A DNA stretch of 33,101 nt from Tannerella sp. GTDB lineage: Bacteria > Bacteroidota > Bacteroidia > Bacteroidales > Tannerellaceae. Under the pieces are notes generated by a model. It saw only the letters and a list, made by a program, of their open reading frames with translations, was not told where the DNA came from and searched no databases. This document shows positions 22,778-30,807 of this stretch, piece after piece. Each line of letters opens with the position of its first letter. Position 1 is the stretch's first letter. The stretch spans positions 1-33,101 of the forward strand of contig JAISUX010000132.1 in the NCBI GenBank assembly GCA_031271805.1, in the 5' to 3' direction. The translations under genes were made by a program, and so were the position numbers.

Positions 22778-24538
22778 ATGAAAGGACTTAGAATATTTTT
22801 AACATCTTTGATATCCGTCGCTTTACTGGGCGGATGCGAATGGAGTTTGGAACCGAATGACGATAATCACAGCACGTTCGAGCGCGTTTACGACGACCCG
22901 TCTTTCGCCGAAGGGCTGCTGATAACGGCTTATACGCTGATTCCTACCAACGATTATCGTTTCGACGAGCCGGCGACCGACGACGCCGTTACCAACGACT
23001 TCGCCAGTTCATATCTCAACATGGCTACAGGACAGTGGGCTTCGAACTACGACCCGCAGAACATGTGGACTAACTGTAACCGCGGCATCCTGTATATCAA
23101 CCACTTCCTTACCATCGTCAACGATGTGCCCTGGAAGCCGAGCGATCTTGAAATACAGAATCTCTATATCCGCAGGCTTACCGGCGAGGCTTATGCTATG
23201 CGTGGAATACTGAGGTATTTCCTGCTTCGTAACCATGCCGGGCCGGGCGCTTCTTCAGGTCAGATGCTGGGTATCCAGATTTTTGACGATGTGATTACGG
23301 AAGATGAGATGAACGCCCCGCGTAAAAGTTTCACCGAATCGGTGCAGGCTATAAACAGCGATTTCGACAAGGCGCTCACCTATCTGCCAGCCGCTTTCGG
23401 AGACCAGTCTTCGGTGCCGAGCGGCTTCAGCGAAGTGACGAAAGTCTATTCCTACAACTACGTTATGGGTAATATCAACCGCCAGCGCGTTGACGGCAAT
23501 GTGGTGAGAGCGTTCAAAGGACGTCTTGCATTGCTTGCCGCAAGCCCGGCGTTCAATACCAATAATGACGCTTCACTGTGGGAAACAGCGGCAAGAAGCA
23601 ACGCCGAACTGATAGACTTGAGCAAACTCGAATCAACAGGCTATCTGTTCTACCTTGGCGCCCAGATTTCGTCGGGTATCATCACCTCCGGCGACAACCA
23701 GGACAATTACGAGATCGTATGGCGCCGTCCGTATGTTACCAACAACACCTGGGAAACCAGCCATTTCCCTCCGGGACTGTACGGCAGCGGACGCATCAAC
23801 CCGACACAGAACCTCGTTGACGCTTTCCCGATGAAGAACGGCTATCCTATCAGCGATTCGAAATCGGACTACGACCCCTCGAATCCATACGCCGACCGCG
23901 ACCCACGTCTTAGCGCCTATATCATCTACGATGGCATGACCTACAAAAGCAGGGTTATCAAAACCGGACAGGGCACAGGCGCTACCAACGACGGGCTTGA
24001 GGCTACCACAACATCCACAAGGACAGGATATTACATGAAGAAGCTGTTGCGCGAAGAAGCTAATCCGAACCCCTCGGCGCAATCTACACAGCAGCATATT
24101 CCTATACATATCCGTCGCACGGAGTTGTTCCTCAACTATGCCGAGGCTGCCAATGAGGTATGGGGACCGACGACTTCACCGATAGGTTTCACTGCCAAGG
24201 ATGTCATCGCCGCTCTTCGCAAACGCGGCGGTATAGCTCAACCTGACGAATATCTCGAATCCGTTACTACTAAGGAAGCCATGCGCGAACTTATACGTAA
24301 CGAGAGGAGAATAGAACTGTGCTTCGAGAGCCACCGTTTCTGGGACATACGTCGCTGGAAAGCCGATATAGCGCAACCTGCACGCGGCGTCGTCATCACG
24401 TATGGAGCCGACAACACCCCGTCATATACATACCGAGATGTTGAAGGACGAGCTTATCAGAACTATATGTACTACGGACCGGTACCCTATACCGAAATCC
24501 TTAAGTTCGACGGTCTTGAACAAAATGCCGGTTGGTAA
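22778..24538 (+). CDS. SusD/RagB-family glycan-binding lipoprotein 2
   Basis: A 586-residue surface lipoprotein partnering SusC2. The signal peptide has the lipobox LGGC with Cys20. SusD features include FAEGLLITAYTLIPT near the N-terminus, YAMRGILRYFLLRNHAG, the SusD C-terminal signature RRTELFLNYAEAANEVWGP, RNERRIELCFESHRFWDIRRW and the terminal NAGW. The ATG at 22778 is used; an ATG four bases earlier is out of frame and stops after five codons. It follows SusC2 by four bases, indicating tight coupling. Sequence resemblance to SusD1 is low by eye, so the two pairs probably do not arise from a recent duplication. Confidence 0.94.
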   Translation: MKGLRIFLTSLISVALLGGCEWSLEPNDDNHSTFERVYDDPSFAEGLLITAYTLIPTNDYRFDEPATDDAVTNDFASSYLNMATGQWASNYDPQNMWTNCNRGILYINHFLTIVNDVPWKPSDLEIQNLYIRRLTGEAYAMRGILRYFLLRNHAGPGASSGQMLGIQIFDDVITEDEMNAPRKSFTESVQAINSDFDKALTYLPAAFGDQSSVPSGFSEVTKVYSYNYVMGNINRQRVDGNVVRAFKGRLALLAASPAFNTNNDASLWETAARSNAELIDLSKLESTGYLFYLGAQISSGIITSGDNQDNYEIVWRRPYVTNNTWETSHFPPGLYGSGRINPTQNLVDAFPMKNGYPISDSKSDYDPSNPYADRDPRLSAYIIYDGMTYKSRVIKTGQGTGATNDGLEATTTSTRTGYYMKKLLREEANPNPSAQSTQQHIPIHIRRTELFLNYAEAANEVWGPTTSPIGFTAKDVIAALRKRGGIAQPDEYLESVTTKEAMRELIRNERRIELCFESHRFWDIRRWKADIAQPARGVVITYGADNTPSYTYRDVEGRAYQNYMYYGPVPYTEILKFDGLEQNAGW

Positions 24539-24569
24539 TTTAGTATTAATTTAAAATTCATAACAGATT

Positions 24570-25547
24570 ATGAAAAGAATATTTAAGATATCATTAATAA
24601 CAAGCGCTGTATTCGCTTTTGGGGCATGCAGTAATTTCAATCGGGAATTTGAGGACTATGAATATACCTCCGGGTATTTCCCCTATCAGTATCCCGTGAG
24701 AACGCTTATACTCGGCGATGACTGGACCGACAACTCTAACGACAACGCCCATAAATTTGTCATCTCGGCAGCCATGGGCGGCGTTTACGAGAACACGAAA
24801 GAGAGGGCGTTCAGTGTCACTGTTGACGAGAGCCTGTGCCGCAACCTGCTGTTTACAAGCGATGGCGACGAAGTGAAACCGCTTCCCTCAAGTTACTACA
24901 ACCTCTCGTCGTCCGACAGGATCGTTATTGCCAAAGGAGAGTATAACGGAGGCGTGGAAGTACAGCTTACCGACGCTTTCTTTAACGACCCGCTCGCAAT
25001 AAAGAACACCTACGTAGTCCCGATGCGGATAACCGGCTCGTCGGATGTGGATACTATCCTGCTGTCGAAGAACTTTACCCTGTTTGCAATCAAGTATATT
25101 AACGAGTATCACGGTAATTACTTGCTCTTCGGCTCAAGCAGCGTAAAAGACCCTTCGGGCGCGACAGTCGAAACGACAACATACACACCCAAGTATGTTG
25201 AAAACAGCATGAATACGAAGCTGACTACCACAGCTCGTAATCAGGTGTCGGCGTCGATTAACTTCCAGTCCAACATCTTTTCCGGCGTGCTGTCGCTACT
25301 GTTCACTTTCAGCGGCAACAGTTGCACGGTGTCGGCTCCGGCCGGCGTGGACTACACAGTGTCCGGTTCGGGCGAGTTCAAACAGTTCAAAATCGGCGAG
25401 TATGAAGCATGGAGCAACAAAGATCGCAACGGTATAGTCGTTAATTACACCGTTACGAACAGCAACGGCTCATACACCGCCAACGAGACGTTTGTCATCC
25501 GCGACCGCGCTGTTGTCATGGAAGTCTTTTCTCCCGTAGAAAAATAA
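24570..25547 (+). CDS. DUF1735/DUF4361-type surface glycan-binding lipoprotein
   Basis: A 325-residue lipoprotein (lipobox FGAC, Cys20). Residues ~40-165 resemble DUF1735 (YFPYQYPVRTLILGDDW, then AFSVTVDESLCRNLL and YYNLSSSDRIVIAKGEYNGGVEVQLTD-type text). The C-terminal part (~170-325) is the beta-rich domain that often accompanies it (DUF4361-like), starting near FAIKYINEYHGNYLLFGS. Such proteins are usually the third gene after susC/susD and serve as extra surface glycan-binding proteins. It starts 31 bases after SusD2 and is the last gene before a clear terminator, so it closes the import operon. Direct ligand binding is inferred from its place. Confidence 0.85.
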   Translation: MKRIFKISLITSAVFAFGACSNFNREFEDYEYTSGYFPYQYPVRTLILGDDWTDNSNDNAHKFVISAAMGGVYENTKERAFSVTVDESLCRNLLFTSDGDEVKPLPSSYYNLSSSDRIVIAKGEYNGGVEVQLTDAFFNDPLAIKNTYVVPMRITGSSDVDTILLSKNFTLFAIKYINEYHGNYLLFGSSSVKDPSGATVETTTYTPKYVENSMNTKLTTTARNQVSASINFQSNIFSGVLSLLFTFSGNSCTVSAPAGVDYTVSGSGEFKQFKIGEYEAWSNKDRNGIVVNYTVTNSNGSYTANETFVIRDRAVVMEVFSPVEK

Positions 25548-25566
25548 ACAGCATCGTCTTATTTTT

Positions 25567-25602
25567 AAAGATAGTCTCTCCCCGCGAGAGGCTATCTTTT
25601 TT
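25567..25602 (+). terminator. Intrinsic terminator closing the import operon
   Basis: AAAGATAG (25567-25574) pairs with CTATCTTT (25592-25599). After one T-G pair, CTCTC (25576-25580) pairs with GAGAG (25586-25590), leaving the loop CCCGC. A T-run continues to 25602. It begins 20 bases after the DUF1735 gene. Confidence 0.88.
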
Positions 25603-25671
25603 CATCAACTTTTTATGATTATGAAATAGTTAGTGATTTTTCTATAAGTTTGTAATTTTTAAGGTATTTCG

Positions 25672-25702
25672 TTGCTAAAGTACCGCTTTTTTATTATCTT
25701 TG
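25672..25702 (+). promoter_or_regulatory. Promoter of the lyase operon
   Basis: TTG at 25672-25674, a 20-base spacer and TATCTTTG at 25695-25702 form a good consensus promoter just after the terminator. The ATG of the first lyase follows 36 bases later. The better -33 element compared with the susC promoter suggests less need for an activator. Confidence 0.75.
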
Positions 25703-25738
25703 ACGTGTCGTAGAATATTAATTTAATCATTTTTAATC

Positions 25739-27601
25739 ATGAAACGTACTTTTATTTTATTGCTAATCACCTGTTTATCAGGCAGTTTATTCGCCCAACA
25801 AGAAGAGAACTTTCCGAAACTCGACAACCCTATGTCGGTTTCATATTTGAAGAAAAACCTGCGGAAATCGCATCCCAGGTTAGTGCTTAACTCCTCCATC
25901 GAAAGCGAGGTCAGGAAAAAAATCAAATCCGACCCTGCTATAAAAAACTATTATGAAGCTGTCAAACTCAATGCTGAGAAAATCCTTGACAAGCCTTACC
26001 TCCAACGTATTGTAACGGGACGCAGGCTTCTGTCCGTCTCGCGCGAAGCGCTCTACCGTATCAATATGCTCGGTATGGTTTACCGCATGGACAAAGACCC
26101 GCGGATGTTAGACAGGCTTAACAATGAGGTTATTGCCGTTTGCAAGTTTTCGGATTGGAACCCGTCGCACTACCTTGACGTCGCAGAGATGTCGATGGCC
26201 GTAGCGCTGGCTGTTGATTGGGGCTACGACAAACTGCCTGCTTCCACTATAGACCTGGCTATTAATGCGCTGATAGAGAAAGGCATTAATCCCAGCTGGG
26301 AGGACGAAAAGAATAACGCACACTGGGCTTATGGCGGCAATAACTGGAATCAGGTTTGCAACGGCGGTATGGTCGCGGCCTCGATAGCCGTCGCCGAGAA
26401 AGCTCCCGAATTGGCAGCCAAGACCATCAAACGCGCCCTCGACGGCATCCCAAGCGCTTTGGCTTCGTATCTGCCCGACGGCGTCTATCCCGAAGGAGCG
26501 ACTTACTGGGGCTATGGCACAGGCTTTTCCGTCATCACCTGCGCTATGCTCGAAAGCGCTTTCGGCACAGATTTCGGACACACAAAACACAAAGGATATA
26601 TGGAAAGCGCCATGTTTCGCGTCATGAGCGAAGCGCCTTCCGGAATGTTCTACAACTACGCCGACTGTGGCGACCACCGCGGCGACGAAAACGGATATGC
26701 CGACATCACCCTCGCATGGTTCGGCACAAAAACGGGCAACAAAGCCTTCTTCGAGAAAGAACGGCTTCTGGCGCCACCCGAATCATTCGGCCGACTGCCT
26801 CGCCTCGGCGGCGCCGCACTTGTCTGGTTATCACAGTATAAGGAAAAACCGGGAGTAGAAGTGCCCTCAATATGGTACGGACGAGGCCACAATCCTATTG
26901 CTATCTTCACCGGCGACAACGGATACTATTTCGGCGGCAAAGGCGGCCGCGCCACCACAAGCCACGGAAACATGGACGCAGGCTCATTTATCTTTGAAAT
27001 CAACGGCGTAAGATGGGTTATAGACCCCGGAAACCAGGACTATAACACCTTGGAACAGACCGGATTCGACCTCTGGAGCAGCGCACAGAACAGTCAGCGA
27101 TGGACACTCCTGACTAAAAATAATTACGGACACAGCACTCTGACGGTTAATAATCAACTGCATGTCAATAACGGACAGGCAACACTCGTCGAAGTAATCG
27201 AAGGAGACAAACCGGAAGCTATCTTCGACATTACCGCACCCTACGGAACAACGCTGAAAAAAGCTATCCGCAAATTCAAGAAAGACAGCCCAGTATCACT
27301 GATGATCACCGATGAAATCGAAACCTCTCCCGAAACCGATCTCATAACCTGGCAACTGATGACAACAGCCTGGGTCGAACTTATAAACGACGGCGCAATA
27401 CTTCATCAGGATAACAAAATGTTGGAGATCAAAAATATATCTCATCCTGACTTAGCTCTTTCCGTCGTCTCTCTCGACCCCGCCCCTATGGCTCTCGACA
27501 AGCAAATCAAAGGCCTCAAACGGGTCGAACTGCGTATTCCCGCATGGACGATAAAAGGCGGTAAAAGCACAATAATCATACAACTCCGTTCATTACAATA
27601 A
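25739..27601 (+). CDS. Heparinase II/III-family polysaccharide lyase 1
   Basis: A 620-residue exported enzyme with a signal peptide (MKRTFILLLITCLSGSLFAQ). The N-terminal part is an alpha/alpha toroid with the conserved pair NNWNQVCNGG (Asn201-Gln205) and YPEGATYWGYG (Tyr256). The C-terminal beta-sandwich (heparinase II/III-like, PF07940) begins near residue 400 with SHGNMDAGSF (His409) and WVIDPGNQDYN. Spacing of these three sites is close to that I recall for heparinase II (His202, Tyr257, His406), but the first site is Asn instead of His. Such lyases cut uronate-containing glycans by beta-elimination. The exact PL family and substrate cannot be set by eye. It is the first gene of the lyase operon, followed after 36 bases by a second, distinct lyase. 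Confidence 0.87.
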   Translation: MKRTFILLLITCLSGSLFAQQEENFPKLDNPMSVSYLKKNLRKSHPRLVLNSSIESEVRKKIKSDPAIKNYYEAVKLNAEKILDKPYLQRIVTGRRLLSVSREALYRINMLGMVYRMDKDPRMLDRLNNEVIAVCKFSDWNPSHYLDVAEMSMAVALAVDWGYDKLPASTIDLAINALIEKGINPSWEDEKNNAHWAYGGNNWNQVCNGGMVAASIAVAEKAPELAAKTIKRALDGIPSALASYLPDGVYPEGATYWGYGTGFSVITCAMLESAFGTDFGHTKHKGYMESAMFRVMSEAPSGMFYNYADCGDHRGDENGYADITLAWFGTKTGNKAFFEKERLLAPPESFGRLPRLGGAALVWLSQYKEKPGVEVPSIWYGRGHNPIAIFTGDNGYYFGGKGGRATTSHGNMDAGSFIFEINGVRWVIDPGNQDYNTLEQTGFDLWSSAQNSQRWTLLTKNNYGHSTLTVNNQLHVNNGQATLVEVIEGDKPEAIFDITAPYGTTLKKAIRKFKKDSPVSLMITDEIETSPETDLITWQLMTTAWVELINDGAILHQDNKMLEIKNISHPDLALSVVSLDPAPMALDKQIKGLKRVELRIPAWTIKGGKSTIIIQLRSLQ

Positions 27602-27637
27602 TCTCATATTCAACAATTTAAAATCAAAATTATTCCT

Positions 27638-29581
27638 ATGAAACGCTTATTTCCCTTATCAATCGTATTGTTTTTTGCAAGCCAGTTCCTTACCGCACAA
27701 CCGCCAATCAAGGAACGCAATATTTTAGAAAACGAGGCAAAGGCTATCAACCTCGCCGGAGTGCTGTCCAAGGCTAATGCCTGGAAAGAAATACCGACCT
27801 ACAAAGACCGGGCTTTCTGGGCGACGGTGCCGAAAAACATCGTCAGCTCGTATATCGAGCAGGCCGAAAAATACTTGGACTACGACTGGCCGGTGGTTAA
27901 AGCCACTGATTATCTTGAGTTTATCCGTTCGGGCGAACGCCGCCAGGAGGCTTATGCCGCTTGCAGTAACGCCCTTATTTCTTTAGTTATGGGTGAATTA
28001 GCCGAAGGAAAAGGCCGCTTTATAGACCAGATAATCAATGCAGTATGGTATTACAGCGAACAAACATGGTGGGGTTGGTCGGCTCACCTCAGCCCGCAAA
28101 AAGCCGGTTCGGGACTGCCGGATATCAATGACCCTACTATCGACCTTGGCGTCGGGGAGGTTACAAACAACCTGTCATGGACCCTGTACCTGTTCAAAGA
28201 TGAGTTCGACAAGGTGCACCCGCTTATCGCACAACGGCTGAAACAAGAGTTGTTGAGAAAATCCCTTGAACCGTATTTTATACGTAATGATTTTGGTTAT
28301 CAGGGATTTAAAGGCGGACGCCCAAACAACTGGAACCCATGGGTCAATTTCAATATGCTAACGAGTTACCTGCTTGTTGAAGACGACCAACAACGCCTTA
28401 GCGCACGTGTGGATAAGGTCTTGAGGTCAACCGACAAGTTCCTCAACGGCTATCCCGACGACGGCGGCTGCGACGAAGGACCGTCGTACTGGGGGGCGGC
28501 AGGCGCATACCTCTACGAAATCCTCGAAATAATGAAAAATGCAACATCCGGCAAGTTTGATGTATTTGATAATCAGTTAGTTCAAAACATAGGCAAATAT
28601 TTCTACCAGGTAAATATCCACGCCCCTTATTTCATCAATTTTGCCGATGCCGATGCCAAAACCGGCGGTTCGGGCGCTACGGTTTATCTCTATGGAAAGG
28701 CTATTAACGACCCGGTGATGTGGAAATTCGGCGCATACTTGGCCGACCTCAATAAATGGGGAACACGACCGCTCGGCGGCAAAATAGGCTCACAACTCCG
28801 CGGATTGAAGCTGATAGATGAGATACAAAAGGCCGATAAAGCCGAGGCTCTCGTTGCCGATTTTTGGTTTCCGGAGACCGACATCGCCGGCGGACGCGAC
28901 AAGGGCGGTTCTATCGACGGCTTCTTCTTCGGCGCTAAAGGCGGATTCAACAACGAAAGCCATAATCATAACGACATCGGCACTTGCCTGATGTATTTCG
29001 ACGGCAAACCTTGCCTCGTGGACGCCGGACGCGAAACCTACGTGGCAAAAACCTTCAGCTCCCGACGCTACGAAATATGGACCATGCAATCCGGATATCA
29101 TAACTTGCCTGTTATCAATGGAATAGACCAGATGAACGGGGAAGAATACAAAGCCAATAACTCGTCGTTCAAGGCGAACTCAAGCACTGTGTTCTACTCT
29201 ACCGACATCGCCGCAGCCTATCCCGAAGCGGCAAAAGTCAAAAGCTGGGTACGTAGTTATACCCTCAAACGCGGCAAGAGCTTCACTATCAGCGACAAAT
29301 ATCAGCTGAAAGAAGTCAGCGACAAAACAACGAGTTCCAACTTGCTGACTTACTGCAAAGTAAGCATTGTCAAACCGGGCTTGCTAAAATTCGAAGGCGA
29401 CGGCTTTAATCTTGTCATGACATACGATTCCAAGATCTTAAAGCCTGAAATAGAGCCGATAAAGATCACCGACAATGGCCTGAAACGCTATTGGCCGGAC
29501 GACCTGACCCGCATACGAATGGTCATCATGAATCCTAAAATCTCAGGCTCATATTCATTCACTTTTACGAAAACGAAATAA
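27638..29581 (+). CDS. Heparinase II/III-family polysaccharide lyase 2
   Basis: A 647-residue exported enzyme; signal peptide MKRLFPLSIVLFFASQFLTA. The toroid contains GGRPNNWNPWVNFNM (Asn230-Asn233) and GCDEGPSYWGAAGAYLYE (Tyr284). The beta-sandwich region has ESHNHNDIGTCLMYFDG (His442, His444, Asp446) and CLVDAGRETY, the usual heparinase II/III hallmark. Similar spacing to lyase 1 (Asn to Tyr about 50, Tyr to His about 158) but very little shared sequence, so they likely cut different linkages or glycan sizes. It lies between lyase 1 and the GH88 gene with gaps of 36 and 32 bases. Substrate unknown; a glycosaminoglycan or other uronate polymer is inferred. Confidence 0.87.
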   Translation: MKRLFPLSIVLFFASQFLTAQPPIKERNILENEAKAINLAGVLSKANAWKEIPTYKDRAFWATVPKNIVSSYIEQAEKYLDYDWPVVKATDYLEFIRSGERRQEAYAACSNALISLVMGELAEGKGRFIDQIINAVWYYSEQTWWGWSAHLSPQKAGSGLPDINDPTIDLGVGEVTNNLSWTLYLFKDEFDKVHPLIAQRLKQELLRKSLEPYFIRNDFGYQGFKGGRPNNWNPWVNFNMLTSYLLVEDDQQRLSARVDKVLRSTDKFLNGYPDDGGCDEGPSYWGAAGAYLYEILEIMKNATSGKFDVFDNQLVQNIGKYFYQVNIHAPYFINFADADAKTGGSGATVYLYGKAINDPVMWKFGAYLADLNKWGTRPLGGKIGSQLRGLKLIDEIQKADKAEALVADFWFPETDIAGGRDKGGSIDGFFFGAKGGFNNESHNHNDIGTCLMYFDGKPCLVDAGRETYVAKTFSSRRYEIWTMQSGYHNLPVINGIDQMNGEEYKANNSSFKANSSTVFYSTDIAAAYPEAAKVKSWVRSYTLKRGKSFTISDKYQLKEVSDKTTSSNLLTYCKVSIVKPGLLKFEGDGFNLVMTYDSKILKPEIEPIKITDNGLKRYWPDDLTRIRMVIMNPKISGSYSFTFTKTK

Positions 29582-29613
29582 GAATAATTTTTTACTAATT
29601 AAAATATTTAACT

Positions 29614-30804
29614 ATGAAGTTACAAAAAATCTTTTTTGCAAGTGTTATTGCATTGGTCGCTTGTTCGTGCACCAATGAAAAATCAATTGGTTCATTGATA
29701 GCCGACAGACTTGAGCGCTCGGCCGAGCAGTATCGCCTGATGGCCGAATCTCTAAGGTCGCAGGACGGCAAACTCCCACGCACCATCGACGCCGACGGCA
29801 AACTAATCACAAGCAACTCCGACTGGTGGTGCAGCGGTTTTATGCCTGGCACACTTTGGTATCTCTACGAATACACAGATGACGAAAATTTCAAGAAAGA
29901 TGCGCAATTATTCACCGAACGTATTGATAAAGAGCAGTATAACACGGGAACACACGACCTTGGTTTCATGCTTTATTGCAGTTACGGCAATGGATACCGC
30001 CTGACCGACAACGAAGCCTACAAGTCTGTGTTGCTCAACGGCGCCGAATCGCTGATTACACGCTATAATCCCATGATTGGCTGCATCAAATCATGGAATT
30101 CCAACGCCAAATGGCAGTTCCCCGTCATCATCGACAACATGATGAACTTAGAATTTCTGATGTGGGCGTCGAAAGCATCGGGCGATTCCAAATTCAAAGA
30201 TATCTGCACCTCACACTCCGACGTGACTATCAAAAATCATTTCCGCCCCGATTACAGTTCCTACCACGTCGTTTCGTACGACACTATCACCGGACAGGTC
30301 GAGAAGAAAAATACACATCAGGGCTACAGCGACGCATCGGCATGGGGACGCGGACAGGCATGGGGATTGTACGGATACACAGTGATGTACCGCACGACAA
30401 AGAATCCCGCCTATCTCGAACAGGCCAAAAATATCGCCGGTTTCATCATCAACCACCCACGCTTGCCGGAAGACAAAATCCCGTACTGGGACTTCGACGC
30501 ACCTGAAATACCCAATGCCCTGCGCGACGCATCGGCCGGAGCTATCATCTGCTCGGCGCTCATTGAGTTGAGCCAATATGTTGATAAAGAATTGGCCGAC
30601 AAATATCTCGCCGTCGCCGAAAAACAAATCCGCACCCTTTCTTCACCCGAATATTTCGCAGAAAAAGGTACAAACGGCAATTTTATCCTGAAACATTCGA
30701 TTGGCAGCCTCCCGGGTAAATCGGAAGTTGACGTCCCGCTGACATACGCCGATTATTATTACATCGAAGCATTGTTGAGATATAAAGCGTTGAAAAACCT
30801 GTAA
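29614..30804 (+). CDS. GH88 unsaturated glucuronyl hydrolase lipoprotein
   Basis: This enzyme removes the 4,5-unsaturated uronate that lyases leave at the non-reducing end of oligosaccharides. The 396-residue protein has a lipoprotein signal (LVAC, Cys17). It shows the GH88 signature residues in an alpha6/alpha6 barrel: Asp115 in TGTHDLGFML and Asp174 in VIIDNMMNLEFL, 59 apart, close to the 61 I recall for the Bacillus enzyme (Asp88 and Asp149). Further motifs are THQGYSDASAWGRGQAWGLYG and IPYWDFDAPE, both typical for the family, and ADYYYIEALLRYK at the end. The PL8 gene starts three bases after its stop. This gene ties the neighbouring lyases to one degradation route. Confidence 0.94.
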   Translation: MKLQKIFFASVIALVACSCTNEKSIGSLIADRLERSAEQYRLMAESLRSQDGKLPRTIDADGKLITSNSDWWCSGFMPGTLWYLYEYTDDENFKKDAQLFTERIDKEQYNTGTHDLGFMLYCSYGNGYRLTDNEAYKSVLLNGAESLITRYNPMIGCIKSWNSNAKWQFPVIIDNMMNLEFLMWASKASGDSKFKDICTSHSDVTIKNHFRPDYSSYHVVSYDTITGQVEKKNTHQGYSDASAWGRGQAWGLYGYTVMYRTTKNPAYLEQAKNIAGFIINHPRLPEDKIPYWDFDAPEIPNALRDASAGAIICSALIELSQYVDKELADKYLAVAEKQIRTLSSPEYFAEKGTNGNFILKHSIGSLPGKSEVDVPLTYADYYYIEALLRYKALKNL

Positions 30805-30807
30805 ACC

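Noticed and set aside
14586-24538. Recent duplication of the two SusC/SusD pairs
   Set aside because: By eye the two SusC and two SusD proteins differ strongly in sequence, TonB-box region and length.
25629-25660. Two GTT(A/T)GT(G/A)ATTTTT copies before the lyase promoter as activator sites
   Set aside because: Only 11 of 13 bases match, the spacing is 19, and the sequence is AT-rich enough to occur by chance.
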